Of a stretch of DNA of 64,000 nt, positions 35,577-49,248 are shown one piece after another. Numbering within the stretch: position 1 is the stretch's first letter; each line of letters begins with the position of its first letter. The notes under the pieces are model-generated. The model did no database searches. It was not told where the DNA came from and saw nothing but the letters and a program-made list of their open reading frames with translations. The translations under genes and the position numbers were made by a program. Origin of the DNA: Podocnemis expansa (taxonomy: Eukaryota; Chordata; Testudines; Podocnemididae); contig ML681964.1 of NCBI GenBank assembly GCA_007922195.1, forward strand, positions 2,851,406 through 2,915,405. The letters are read 5' to 3'.

Positions 35577-38534
35577 ATGCTACAGGAGCACTGGAGAAAG
35601 ATTTATTGGAGATGGCATCACTACTGAAGCTTCAGAAGCTTTTACTTGCAGATCTCTCTCTCTCAATACACACACACATATATGCATATACATATATCAT
35701 TAGAAAAAGCATGACATAAATCCATGTGTTGTGTACATTCATCCTCCATAGTCACCAACTAACTACACACATGTGGCATCAACATATGCACATGTAGGTA
35801 ATATATTATGGCCTGATATTGAAAGGCGAGAGATCATTGGTTTATTACATCTCCTTTTCTGTACACTAGCAAATCACAAATATGAGGCTTTTGCAATTTC
35901 TGGACTTCCAGATATCCATCAATGCCATCTTACAGCTTCTTAGTATGGATCTGTCTCGAGCTGACTAAGAAAAGAATGACTCAGATCAGTGAGTGGCATT
36001 TCAAAACAATTCTGTCCTTGTCTAGAAAAAGAAATGCACTGATTTGACTATAGGGATGCAGTGACATGGGCATGATGCCCTTCACAGTCAGATTTCTGTA
36101 TGGCGATGTTCACTCTTTAGCAAATTAGAAGGAATTAGAGAAAAACATCAACCTGTACAAATGTGATAAGCACATTAATTCAAAGTATGGACTGAAATCC
36201 TGATTTTGGCAGGGAGGAGAAGTCTGATTTATTTATGACACAACCCAACCCTATGGTTCTGGTCTATTCTGGTCTGGTCTATTAAATTAACACAGGTGCT
36301 TATATCCAGCATGGCACCAAAACCCTTTATCAGTATATTGACATATACTGTACTCCAACACTTATTCAATCACAGCTGGGGTGAGATATTGTAGCCAAGA
36401 CAAAGATATAAAGAAACAAAATACAATGGCTTGATTCTGTCAAGATAGAGGGTAAGGTTCAGTGAACCAGTTCCCAAATTCTCAGAGCTATCCCTACCCC
36501 TCCTGACAAGTACAGCTGCCTCCTATCAGATCCTAAATGGGCTCTACACCCGTAAAACATAGGCAGAATAATGTAGCTAAACAACCACCCTGCAACCCAC
36601 CTTGACTTTGTCTCTAAGGTGGAGGAATAGCAGATGCAGGAACTGAAGCTAAGACATTTGTGTCAGCCAAGTTCTCCTGTGAAATGAGAATTCTCTTTTG
36701 GACAGTTGTGGCCAATTCCTGGTCCCTTTGTACCTCCCAGAATGGCCATGGGGCCAGGTCAAATTGGAGACTCCAGCTGTAAATCTCCTGTATTTGTTTG
36801 ATTGCTTTTAAGAAGGGGAGGCCTTAACTCTCATGATTTTAAAAATTAGTCTTGACAAACCCTATTTAATGTACCCAGTGCTGGCTGGGAGATGAATTTG
36901 CTGGCCTACAACAACAATTCTGTTCCTGCCTTTTGTCTCTTATTCTATGAAATAGAGACAAATCTCTCCTGCTGAAACAATGAGAGGTTTGTTACCACTC
37001 CCACCTCCCAGTTAGGCAGTATGTATCCAAAAGAGAATTGGACAAAGACAGTGGGCATCATATATCCGTTCTTACACAATATGCCATGAAGAGATGTAAC
37101 AGTAACTAGTGGTTAAGGTTTTCACATCTTACTCAAAAGAGCACATCCAGCAGTATCCCCATGGCCCCCCGCTGAGACTAACATATAAAGATGGAACAGC
37201 TATGTAATTACAACACCATTTCCTGCAGCACCTGGGATTTCCTTTGAGGTCTCCTCTCCAAGAAATGACCAGGGCCAATAATGTGTAAATTACAGAGGTC
37301 TGACAAGAACTAAGCATCTGATATGGTTTGAGTTATTCAGGGTAGGAAGCCAGATGATGTGATTATATCAAAAGCTAGCTAGCTAGTCAATGGAGCAGCT
37401 GCTGTTAAGGCAGCATGATAAATGGAAAGGATCTGTAAAGCAAACAAGCAATATTTTGGAGCGTCTATGAAGGGCTCCATTATGCATGTTTGGTCCTGAC
37501 TGAAAGAAGAAAACAGCCACCTGGACTGAACAGGCATCACCATGATCAATGAAACAGTAATGTTCAGCCCACCCTCTCTCTCATATTACATGACTCAATT
37601 TAACCAGGGAAAGTGTGCAAGCGCTGAGCACATGCATTTGCAAGTAATGCTGCATCCTGATCTGGCAACTCTTGAGCATATGACCTCCAAACAATGCACA
37701 GATGTGCTCACTTCTGTAAACTTAGATATATTTTCTTACTTGAACAGAGAAGCACTACCAAAGACAGGGAGAGAGAGAGACAGATCATTTAACTGGAATC
37801 AGAGACATAGGATGGGATTCAAGAAAGATTCTGAACAACAAAAAGCATGAGGACTTGAGATCTACATCTCTTAAAGTATTCTGTGTCATTTTAGGTACAC
37901 AAAGAGATGCAGGTCTGTGTTTCTTGTTCTCCTGGGATTTATCCTAATATACATAGATTGCATGCTGGTTCTGTTGGCAGAGGTGACCTATTGACATGCA
38001 ACAATCTGCATTTAAAACTGGTTAGAAAAGGTGCTGCAGATATGGTAAAATAGGTGTTCTGCTTTTTGTTGCAAAATAGTTTCAACCAAAAATTTCTAAA
38101 CACCTGACAGCCACAGAGAAACTTCTGCAAGGGACAATGTAATTAACTACATACTTATTAAGTGTAATTTTACTGCATTATCTCACATTATCCTGCCATG
38201 AAACCCATAAAATGTGGCTCCCATCACAGGGCTCTGACTGCCTAGAATGACATAACTAAATTATAGATAATATTCTTTTTGATCATTTGGGATGGAATTT
38301 GGGTATTTCAGCAGTCTTTATTAGTGCTTCCAAGAGTGTGATACCCACAAGTTCTTATTAGTCTTAATTTATTACAACATGCTGATCAAGGTAAAGTATT
38401 AAAGAAGTGTCTTATGATATTTAGTTTGTGGTGTACAGTATACAGTATGATGGTGGTGTGTCAGCATCATGATGACTATAGCTGCATTTAAACTTTGCAT
38501 TTTGATAGGAAACACACCTTTATTTATTTACAGC

Positions 38535-38620
38535 AATAACTGGGTAAAATTCTCTGCCTTGCGTTATGAAGGTCAGACAAGGTGATCAAATCTTCTTGTT
38601 GGCCTTAAAATTTCACATAA
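38535..38620 (+). mobile_element. CR1 3' end fragment
   Basis: ctctgccttgcgttatgaag, gtcagacaaggtgatcaaat and ttggccttaaaatttca match the CR1 3' end '...ggtcagactagatgatca...ggccttaaaatctatga'. Confidence 0.7.
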
Positions 38621-38781
38621 TAATCTGCTGTAGAAATGTGAAAGGCAGTGTTAGAACTATGATAATTTTGCATTTTTAGGAGAAATTTGGTTGATGGATG
38701 GGAGACGGGGAGATGTCTGTAGAAGAATTACAGCTAGAAAATACTGCAATTTTGGTAAAGCTGAATAAGCAGTCTCAGGTC

Positions 38782-38800
38782 TTTTTTTTTTTTTTTTTTT
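38782..38800 (+). repeat. Poly-T run
   Basis: Nineteen consecutive T, followed by a short cacacac stretch. Confidence 0.95.
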
Positions 38801-39291
38801 ATGCACACACAGATGCACATCTCAGAGACAAGTCTTATTTCCAAGGCACGTGTTGAATCTTGTTCTGATTTTAAAATGGGCCAAAGGACATTTTGATCCA
38901 TAAGAGCTAGTGTTACCAACAGTGGCAGGACAAATCCCTAGCTATGATACTGAGCTCTGATCTCTGGTTCTACAGGAACTTTTTAGAGGCAGACAATGGC
39001 CATGCTCATGGAGTATGAACACCTACTGTAACTGTAAGCACTAGTGCAGCCATGTAAGGGAAAGAGAGACTTCTTGCTTGTTCCTCTGTTATTGCATGCC
39101 AGTGAAAGTCTCTCAGAGTCTGGCTCTCAAGAGAAAGAAAACGATTATAAATAGGCAGTTGGGGCCAAAAGTTGGATGAATGTCACTGTATCGTCTGGTC
39201 AGGAAAGCCACACATTGGTGGACAGCTGGAGAGGGTGACTGCTGGACTGGCAGTCCTACAGCAGGAAACCTCTGAGCCTTGGTGAATTGAG

Positions 39292-39668
39292 TTCCAAAGG
39301 GGCAGCCATGTTAGTCTAGTTCAGTAAAAAAAACAAACAAACAAGGAGTCCTGTGGTACTTAAAGATTGACAAATTTATTTAGCACATGAACTTTCGTGG
39401 GAGAAAATCCAACTTCATCAGACACTTTGAAGATGGGAAACTTACAGAATGGGAGGAAATAAATGCAGGGAAGTATAAGTCATTGGAACAGGTCACACTT
39501 TAACAGCTGACCTGATCCCATGATTACACTTCCTGCATTTATTTCCTCTCATTCAGTAAGTTCCCGCATCTTCAAAGCATCTGACGAAGTGGGATCTTCT
39601 ATCATGAAAGCTCATGTGATAAATAAACTTGTTAGTCTTTAGGTGCCACAGGAGTCCTTGTTTGTTTT
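39292..39668 (+). mobile_element. Penelope-like inverted copy with 11-bp target duplication
   Basis: The left arm (ggcagccatgttagtctag, ggagtcctgtggtacttaaa) is mirrored by the right arm (ttgttagtctttaggtgcca, aggagtccttgtttg). The middle contains a second inverted pair (tgggaggaaataaatgcagg and cctgcatttatttcctctc). The flanks ggtgaattgag (39281-39291) and ggtgaactgag (39669-39679) differ at one base. Confidence 0.85.
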
Positions 39669-40785
39669 GGTGAACTGAGGAGCCCAGCTACAGTACCATT
39701 TACTTATATCTCATGGATGCAGACCCTAGAGAATGAGATCAGCTTTCCCACAAAGAAACCAGACAATCTTGCTGCACATAGGTGAGGCTGAAGGAAAGTG
39801 AATGCCTTTTTCCCAAAGATCAGCTATGATCTGGGAAGCATCACTCAGCTTTGAAAGGAAAGGTCTCCAGCATTTCCAGGATCACAGCCATAGCCAATAA
39901 ACATTCTATTTAACACAAGCTTTCTTAAGAAATAAATATATAACTATAGGATATACAGAAAAGAAAATATCCACTACTACACCATAGAAGCAGAGGTAAA
40001 ATCTCATTTTGAAGTAAAATGAGATGTCACTGGTGCTTTAAAGATAACAAAAATTACTTTAGACAAGAAAAAAAATCTCAGTTGGGTATTGCAGTTATCA
40101 GTGAAAAAAAGTAAATGTTCAGAAACTATTCAAAGAATACCAACAATATATGAAACATATCAAAGGTAGAAGAGATTGTACTAGAGGCAAGAAAAAATCT
40201 GTATTTCTAATCCTCAAGGAGGGTGGGGGATGAATCTTTTAAAAGGGGTTCTGATATGTTTTTCCTTTGCTCCTGCTGGACACTTCTGAATTTGATTGTT
40301 ATTTTTTTTACCTTATCTTTATTGTTTTGTATGAACAAGGCAGGCTGAAAATATATTTTAGCATCCCATTCTGTGCTCTTAGCAATCTTTCTAAACTTTG
40401 ACATAATATCTGAATATTTTATAACTGTTTACACCAATAAGCACAGCAACTTATTGTATGTCTTGTCTACTTGCCTTCATTTTTTGCAGGAGGAGAGGCT
40501 GTTTGTATTTAAGGGTTTTGTATATATGTATCTTCAAATCCTAAGGCAATTCTGGCATTTCATAGTGTATTTGGGGTGCCTTTTTAAATTGTTCTGAGAA
40601 AAGTCAGGAGAATGGTACTCAATAGACCTAGTTTAGTCTATTAAAACAGTGTACACTCCTCAGGACCAGGGGTGCATCTTTGCTTGCTTCTTACATGGCG
40701 GTAATTGTAATGGGGTTCTGCATGGACTATCACCCTTTCTAAGGGAGAAGTGCTAAACATGAGAAATGTTACTAGAGGCCTGATA

Positions 40786-40852
40786 CAAAAATCCTCTTAA
40801 TTCAATGGGAATCTTTTCACTAATTTCAGTGGCTGTGATTCAGGACTTTAAT
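40786..40852. repeat. Short palindromic relic centred on ttcaatggga
   Basis: The segment cctgatacaaaaatcctctt, aattcaatgggaatctt, atttcagtggctgtgattca resembles the palindromic 'gggcctgatccaaagcccattgaagtcaatggg' repeat of sauropsids. Confidence 0.35.
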
Positions 40853-41439
40853 CCTGGGAAGGAAGTGGAGGCAATGTGAGGGATGTTAGAGGCTGGTTGG
40901 AGAAAAGGCTGTGATTGTTCTTCAGAGGTGAAATCCTGACCCCTTTTTAAACTGATGGCAAAATTCCCATTGGCTTCACAGCTGAGCAAGGATTTCACTA
41001 AAGGAGCACAGGGCAGGGGAGAAGAAAGGCTATGTTCTCATTTTCTTCAAGTCAGTTCCTTCATCCCATCTATCCATTACTGAAAAGGATTCTCTGCATT
41101 AATGCTCTATTTCTTTTGAGATAACAACATCTCTCCTACTTCGTGGCTGTAGCAAAACTGTGTGTGCAGACAGATGGACAGGATTAGCAAGACCAAGAGC
41201 TATCTCAGCCCATAGCGTTCAAAAGAGGGCAGAATCTCTCAATCAGAAGTGGCTGCTATGACAATCACCACTCAATCTTGAAGTCCCCTGGAAACACTTC
41301 ATGTCATGAAGCCAAAGAATCTAAAAGTTTGAATCGGTTATCAGTACAGAGGCTCCTTATTATGCATTCACCTGATGATAAATGAATTCTAATAATGAGT
41401 ATCTTTGGCTGCAAACAAATGAGGGTAATGCTGAAGCAT

Positions 41440-42060
41440 CTCAGGGCATGCAAAAATCTGTATCTACTCATGAAATCACAGGGGACCCCCTTTTGCCCCA
41501 GACCCCCAAAATGGCCCCCCTTCATCTGAGGCTCCTGTGGACTCCTCACCCCCCCCATCCACAAGGCATTTGTGGGCTCCCACTCCTGCTTTTTCCCTAA
41601 CCCCTGCACCTCCTGTCCTGCATCCATGTGTGACCTGCATGCACAGAGCAGCTTGTACTGCAGCTTGCCCCCCTGAAAATGCTGCTCCTCCATGCACCCC
41701 TAGAGGGCTGTGAGATCGGAGAGGGAGCAAGGGGCAACTTCAGGGCTCCCAGCATCCAGTCACTTTCCTCACCTGGGCTGCATAAGGGGAGACTACAAAG
41801 AGCAGCAGCTCCCGATGCTCACTTCATAGAACTGCCCAGGCAGGGAGAGTGACCTGAATGCAGGGAGCCTGGCATTGCTCGTCACTCCTGCCACCTCACA
41901 GCCCTCTGGGGGGCACCAAGAACTGCTGAGTGTGTATGGGTGAGCACTATCTGTGTGTCACTGCATGTTCCTCTGCCTCATTTTCCTCTGCTTGAATGAA
42001 ACAAGGAGGCTCATAGTTCTGTGGTTGAAGGTGCTCCAAGCTCAAAGCCCTGTGCCTGGC
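41440..42060. other. GC-rich tract of unknown origin
   Basis: The stretch is markedly richer in C and G than its surroundings, with poly-C runs (cccccccc near 41548) and long overlapping open frames that match nothing I know. About 60 bp downstream, gtgacccacttagggatttg, then gaaaccaatg looks like a decayed hAT right end, so it may be part of an element. No left end was found. Confidence 0.3.
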
Positions 42061-44619
42061 CAGGGTCAAGGTTGACAGCTTACAACATTCATGTAACCAC
42101 ATTGTGACCCACTTAGGGATTTGGAAACCAATGATCTACCAAATCCCCTTCTACCATTTCATGAGCTCTGAAACTTCATTTGTTTTCCTGGGATGTGAGA
42201 GAAGATTGTCTGACCCCCTTCTCATTCACAATGGTGTTACATCTATACGGCAACAACAGCAAGTGCTTCGGTAGAAAAGTAAAACTAGGAATGTATCTGT
42301 GTATTTTAACTGCTTTCAGTGCATATTTGAGAAATGGATACTTTTGTTCTTCATTTAATTACCTGCCAGCAGTTCAGTTTCCTTCAGCTAGAAATAAGGA
42401 AGCCAATCAGCTCTACATATGCTACTAACAAGTACTCTGTTGACCAGCATGGACTATTTTCAACCCTCTCTGCCCCAGCTTGTATCACAGAAGAAGGATA
42501 AACAAAGATGACAAGCAAAGAAACCGCTAACACTGCAAAATCAATTGTTTCTTTTGAAGAATATTTCAGAAAAATAGAGATAATTTGGGTTTCATCCTTG
42601 GATATGGACTTTGTTTCATACTAAAAAGCAGCAGCAAAAATAAAGATGGATTTGGAGTTATGTTGGAGTTTTGGTAGCTCAGTTTCCACTATCTCCCAAC
42701 CCCCCAAATTTTGGAGATTTTCAGCTGCATCTTTATACACTGGTATCATCAAATGTCCAGCTGAAAAATTTCATTTGAGCACAGATCATTTGCCTCCCAC
42801 AAAGCAGAACTGTTCTCTGTGTGATCTGAGAATATTTCCCTTCATCCTACATTAAATCAAGAATGGTTTTGAGCCAGCCTGTAACTAGTGCCATTCACAG
42901 AAGAAATACTTCAAGGCTATGAGACTGGCATATGTAGGATACATCTGTGCTGTGACACTGAAGGAGAATAACTCTTATTAAGGTCCTGTACTTGTCTTGA
43001 CATGAATGGATCCGAGAGGACTCTGCACGAATATTATTTTGGAATAGAGGCCTACATTAATAACAGAAATGCTCCTCCTAAATGATCTTGCTCTGGTTTG
43101 ATCTGGCAAGATGTTGAGCATTTTGGTTCCCATCCAGCAAAGGGTTTACATCCTTAATCTTAACAGGACTATCTATACACTTAAAACTAACCACATAGCT
43201 GAATGGGGACATTAAATCAGGCCCTTACGTTTTCTTTTATCTTAGAGTTTAAATTTTCACTTTAGTTTTAATTTATTTTAACACTGGTTAAAACAGAAAA
43301 GAAATTAAAAGAACCCTCCCTGGATACAAAACAGTTCTGTGATCCATAGATTAAAAACTTCTTCAGAGACATTATGGGTTATCATGTGAAAGGGAGTATT
43401 TAAAATATAATTATAACAATGCACAATAGAAAAGCACAGTAATTATGAAAAAGTGATTACTCTGCATAAATAGTAGCTGATTTCTAGGCCACCAAACTTA
43501 TGCTGAATTAAATTTGTTTTTTAAAAAAATTGAGAAACCAAAAGCATTATTTATACTATGGACCAGCAGGATGTAAAACTGCTTAAGTGTTATTAAATTT
43601 TTAAGTAAAATGGGATTCAAAAGTATCTGAAACAGAAACAAGCACAAGTCCTATAATTTAACGTCAAAAAAGTAATATTAACAAAATTTGGTAAAATAAA
43701 TAAACATTCTGAACTACAGTTTTGCATAGTAAGGGCCTGATATGCATCTTATGCAAAACACAATAGCTCCATTGTTTATAGGAGTCATACCAACTCTTAC
43801 ACGCTGAGGATCTGTTCATCATACAACATTTTAATAATTAAATTTAGTTTTTGTTGCCTCCGCCCCCTTTCCTTTCTTTTATAGACAATACCAATCCCAC
43901 ACTTTAAGCTATTTTTTCTGAAGCACTTCTTACATCATAATGATTTGCTTATTAAACCTTGTCAAAATTTTTCATCAAAACTAGTTTAACAAAAAATGCT
44001 TTTTGGACCAAAGTAATAATAATAAAACCCCCAAACAACATTTTGGTTGACATTTTTGGTTTTTGCTGAAAAAATATTCAAAATGAAATACTCCAAATTT
44101 GCAAAATTATTCAAAAACTTTCATTTCCTTTCCGTTTATATGGGGGCGGGGGGAACCTGCTAATTTCCTTATTTCTGTCCCATCACCACCTTCCCCCTGG
44201 GAAACAGGCTGAAGCAGAAAGTAAAAGAAAGCGAGAAAAAGAGTTGATTTCCTCATATGTTTTACCTCATTCTTTCTTTTTCTCTCTTTTCTTTTTTTTT
44301 TTTTTTGAAAAACAGTAAAAGAAAAGGGAAAAAAATTTCTTCTCCTGCCATTAAAATGCAACAAAATTCTTAATTTAAAACATGCAAAAATTTGAGGAAT
44401 GAGCAGGAAGAATCAGAAATGCTAGTCAACAAACATGATTATGACATAACTGACATCGCAGAGTAGAGACTTGATGGGATAATGTGTGTGACTGGAATGC
44501 TGGTATAAAAGGGCACACACTGATCAGGACGGACAGGGGTGGGAGGGGGAAGGAAGATGTTGCTTACATATTAAAAATGTATACACTTGGATTGAGGTTG
44601 AGATGGAAACAGGAAAAAG

Positions 44620-47026
44620 CTGTTGCAAGTCTTTGGGTAATGATCACTTGTTGAAAGTCTTTGGGTAATGATAACAGACCTCCTATCAAGGAAGAAGCTT
44701 TTAAAAAAAAATTAACAAATTCAAGCACAGGATTTCATGGTGATGGGGGACTTCAACTATCCATACAGCTGTTGGAAAAATAACAACAAACCACAGGTTA
44801 TCCAGTGAGTTGTTGGAATGTATCGGAGACTTTTTATTTCAGAGGGTGGAAAAAGTTACTAGGGGAGAGGTGTTCTAGATTTGATTTTAACAAACAGGGA
44901 GGAACTGGTTGTGGAGTTGAAAGTAGAAGGCAGCTTTGATGACAGTGAGTATGAAATGGTAAGAGTTCATAATTCTATGTGATGGTCAGAGAGAAAACAG
45001 CACATCAAAGATAATAGATTTCAAGAAAGCAGGCTTTAGCAAATTCAGGGAGTTGGTACATATGATCCCATGGGAAGCAACTCTAGGTGGAAAAGCAGTT
45101 CAAGAGAGTTGGCAGTTGTTCAAAAAGACTTTATTAAGGGCATATCCCATTGTGTAGGGAGGACAGGAAGCATGGCAAGAGATCATTCTTGATTAACCAG
45201 GAGATGTTCATTCATCTGCCACTCGAAAAAACAAAGAGTCCTATAAAAAGTGGAAAGTAGGTTTAATTATAAAGGATGAATACAAACAAATAACACAAAT
45301 AAGTTCTGGCAAAATTAGAAAGCAAAAGGTACAGAACATGATTAAACTCCTTAGATATAAAAAAGGTAACAAGAGAATATTCTACAAACACATTACAAGT
45401 AAGAGGAAAACCAAGGACAGTGTACTCTATTACTAAATTGCAGGGAGAGGGGACACAATAACAGAAAAGCTTAGTACTGATTAGACATCTAATATAGTGA
45501 ATGCCAGTGGAAAATTAGGTAGGATATGATGGAAACAAGTTAAACATTTCTCACACAAGTAAGATGTTTTCAAGTCACAAAGACTTAATAAATACATCCT
45601 GGAATACTCAAGAGGCTGAGTGAGGAGTTATCTGAGCCATCAACATTATCTTCAAAAACCCCAAAAGGATGGGAGAGATACCATAGGACTGGGAAAGGGC
45701 AAATATAGTGCCAATCTATAAAAGAAAAATAAGGACAACCCAGGAAGATACACACCGATCAGCTTAATTTCAGTATGTGGAAAAATAATGGAGCAAATAA
45801 TTAAGCAATCAATTTGCAAACACCGAGAAGAGAATAAGGTGATAAGTAACAGTCAACATGGATTTATCAAGAACTAATTGTGTCAAATTAACCTGACAGC
45901 TTTCTTTGGCAGGGTAGTAAGCCTTGCAGATGGTGGGAAGAGGTAAATGTGGTATATCTTAACTTTAGTAAGGTTTTTGATACTATCTTTCATGAACTTC
46001 TCATAAACAAACTAGGGAAATACAATGTAGATGGAGCTATTATAAGGTGGGTGTATAATTGGTTGGAAAACTATTCCCAAAGAGTAGTTATCAGTGGTTC
46101 TCAGTCAAGCTGGAAGGGCATATGTGTGGCTTTAGATAATGGCACAAAGAGTAACTTATAAAATTTATGGATGATACTAAACTGAGAATGGTTGCAATGC
46201 TATGGTGGATAAGATCAAAATTTAAAATGATCTGAACAAACTGGAGAAATGGTCTGAAGTGAAAAGGATAAAATTGAACAAGGACAAAAGAAAAATCCTC
46301 CACTTAGGAAGAAACAACCAGTTGTACACATACAAAATGGAAAATGAATCCCATTGGAAAGAGTACTACAGAAAGGAATCACAGGCTAAATATGAGTCAA
46401 AACAGTGCAACACTGTTGGAAAAAAAATCAAACCTCATTCTGGGATGTATTAGCATGTTTAAGCAAGATATGAGAAGTAATTCTGCTCTATTCCATGATG
46501 ATTAGGCTTTAACTGGAATCTTATGGCCAGTTCTGGGTACTATATTTCAGAGAAGATTCAGACAAATTTGAGAAAGTCCAGAGAAGAGCAACAAAGATGA
46601 TTAAAGTTCAGGAAAACATGACCTACGAAGGAAGACCAAAAAAACTGGGTTTGTTTAGTCTCAAAAAGAGAAGACTGTGAGAGAACATGATAACAATTTT
46701 CAAGTATGTAAAAGGAAGGAGGGAGAAAAACAATGGGGGGAGAAAAATTGCCCTCCTTAGCTTCTTAGGATAGGACAAGAAGCAGTGGCCTTAAATTGCA
46801 GCAAAAGTGGTTTAGAAAGACCACACATGAGGAAAATCTTCTTAACTGTCAGCATAATTAAGCATTGGAATATACTGCCTAGGGAGGCTGTGGACTCTTC
46901 ATCACTGGAGGTTTATAAGAGCAGGTTACAAAAACATCTATCAGAGGGTCTAGATAATACTTAGTCCTGCCATAAATGGATTGGACTAAATTACCTCTTA
47001 ACATCCCCTCTAATTCTATGAGTCTC
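44620..47026 (+). mobile_element. Long degenerate CR1 LINE with endonuclease and RT relics
   Basis: Near the 5' end, MVMGDFNYP at 44737-44763 is the C-terminal endonuclease motif (GDFN). An RT palm relic, LNFSKVFDTIFHELLINKLG (45958-46017), carries motif A, followed by IIRWVYNWLENYSQRVVISG. FMDDTKL (46164-46184) is the YxDD-type motif, in another frame. The segment normally joining them (the PQGSVLGP-like motif) is missing, with about ten codons and a stop in its place. The 3' end has tggattggactaaattacct and ctaattctatgagtc. Many stops and frameshifts make it a fossil. The 5' boundary is uncertain. Confidence 0.8.
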
Positions 47027-47557
47027 TGAAAAAAGAGAAATTCTCATTTTATCCTCAAAATATATGTACTTTAAAAAAAACAACTGTACTTCTCATGATA
47101 TTGAATATTGATCAGTTTGCTGTTGTTCTATTATATTCTTCCTGCATTTGCATTGCTTTGCTGCCTTTTTTTTTTTTATTACTGATGCTACTAAATTACT
47201 CAATACTTCAATCACAATGACATGAAGTTCTTAGAGCTATTGTCAAACTGATTCACATTTGGTTAAAAGGATAACTGTTAAATAATAGACTAATGTAACT
47301 ATAGTGTACTTGTAGAAATGATTTATAGAATCTATATTAAAAATGCCAAAGATACTAGGCAAGATACTATGGTGAATAGTGGTAGCAGAAATCCTTAAGA
47401 TACACAGATAATATTGGGCAATACACAGTTCTAATATAATCTCAATACAATGTATTTTAATCCTTCAAACAGTGTTCTAATCTAAATTCAGTGGATTTAC
47501 GTAGTTCTAATTCTAAAACAAAACAATGAGTTAATGTTGCACTTGGTTTCTCTAGAA

Positions 47558-47757
47558 CAGTGTTTTTCAACTGATATGCCATCAGGTCTGAGCAAACGTG
47601 CCACAAAATTTTTTGAAAAACTACTCAAAGAGCTCTGGATTGGCTCACTGGCTCATGAATATTCATGAGTTCAGTTGGAAACTATATGGTGATGTGCCTC
47701 AAATTAATTAAAGGTAGCAAGGTGTGCCACAGCAGCGAAAAGGTTTGGGAGTCACTG
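47558..47757. mobile_element. hAT-type MITE with perfect 8-bp target duplication
   Basis: The left end is cagtgtttttcaactgat; the right end, reverse-complemented, is cagtgactcccaaacct. The flanks are ctctagaa (47550-47557) and ctctagaa (47758-47765). The right part contains aggtgtgccacagcagc, typical of hAT 'cagtggttctcaaac...gtgccac' MITEs. Confidence 0.88.
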
Positions 47758-48781
47758 CTCTAGAAGAACTCTTTACTATAATGTAAGGAAACAGCTTTAT
47801 ATAACAGAAAAATACCCCAAAGCAGCAATTAAAAGAACAGCTGTTTGGTTAGAAACAAAGAAGAATGAATAACTTTTGAGACACTATGTTACATCTCAAG
47901 TCATAATTTACAGTTCACCTCTCTGTTTTAAGAGATAGGAAGCCATCCTTTCATCTTTTTCTGTAGCAATTTCTTTCAAAGTGCAAGAATACATTAGAAA
48001 AAGGAAGTAAATCTCAGAGGAGAAATATCATATCAAGCAGAAAGTTGATGTTTCTATTCTAGAAACACAAATTATTTAGAAAAGATAAAAAAAAAAAAGT
48101 TAATTGTGTGTGTACATTGGGGGAGCTAGCATGCCAGCTGAAAAGCCTGAGCTATTTCTTAATACAGTCAATGGAGAGACCCAGTAGAGGTTGGATCAGG
48201 GCTCAGCCATAACTGGGTTTTATCATATCACTGTGGAAACCAATAAGTGTTTCTCAGAGCTGGCTAGAAATTGGAATTTCCCTTTCTTGAAAAATTCTGA
48301 CCTTTAGGAATTTGTTTTCATGCTCACTCAAATGAAAAGTGGACATCTGGAAATTGCTTTGAAAATAAAAATAAAAAATGATTTGGAATGTTTACAATTT
48401 TTCATTTCACATTCTTAAAATGTTCTGTTTTGATAACATCAAAACACTATGATATGAGATATTAAACATAACACATCTAATATTAAAGGTAATATTTTAC
48501 ATAATATTTCGATACAACATAAAAGTCAAATCAAAACCAGAAAGTCAGAACAATTCCCACAAAATATTTTGATTGTGAGAAAACTTCATTTTTCAAAAGA
48601 AAACAATTCTATCAATTTTTGACCAGTTTTACTGTTTCTCTCCTAGCAGGTTGATAACATGAATTGATCCTGGACAGGATTAAGCAGATTTATGTAAGGG
48701 AACTGCACTCTGGAGCAGGCATTTCAGTGACACAACATAAGGAGTACTTCACGGTTAGATTTTGCTCTTACATTAAACTAT

Positions 48782-48842
48782 GGGTCTTAATCAAAGCCTA
48801 TTAAAAACTCCCATAACTTCAGTGGGCTCTGGATAAAGCTAT
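48782..48842. repeat. Short palindromic relic centred on acttcagtggg
   Basis: gggtcttaatcaaagcctat and aacttcagtgggctctggat are imperfect reverse complements, another member of the palindromic relic set. Confidence 0.4.
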
Positions 48843-49137
48843 ATTAAATGTAAATGTAACCAATTGAAAATGTCTTTACTGCTAAGTGCTTGTATTGATT
48901 TTGGCACTAGCCACAGAGGCCTTGGATGGGAGAGATTTCAAAGTCTACCAATTCCTTCTGTTGACATTCTGATTGCTGTTGTGTTAAATATCACTATGCA
49001 CTCACAGTAACCCACATAAAACTTTAAACTCATCTAATCTCACATTAAATGTTTTTTGGAAGAATAAGGGTGTACCTAAATCCTGAAAGTTCTGGTCAAA
49101 TGTACGTTAGTTTTACAAACGTAAAAGTCCTTCGAAA

Positions 49138-49248
49138 GACTGATTCTCCTCTCACTAATGTAAACACTAGTGTGTAGCTGGAGTCAGTAAATGGAACTGA
49201 ATCAGTGCAAAACTGGTGGAACTATACGTGAGAGTAGAATCAGGCTAT
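49138..49248. repeat. Palindromic interspersed repeat relic
   Basis: The ends gactgattctcctctcact and gtgagagtagaatcaggct are reverse complements with few mismatches. It follows the same plan as 14786-14895. Confidence 0.5.

Noticed and set aside
40207..40404. 65-codon lysine-rich frame on the minus strand
   Set aside because: No splice sites, no recognised motif, and composition like the AT-rich intron.
41304..41730. Overlapping 72-129 codon frames
   Set aside because: They fall in a GC-rich tract, overlap in three frames and match nothing known.
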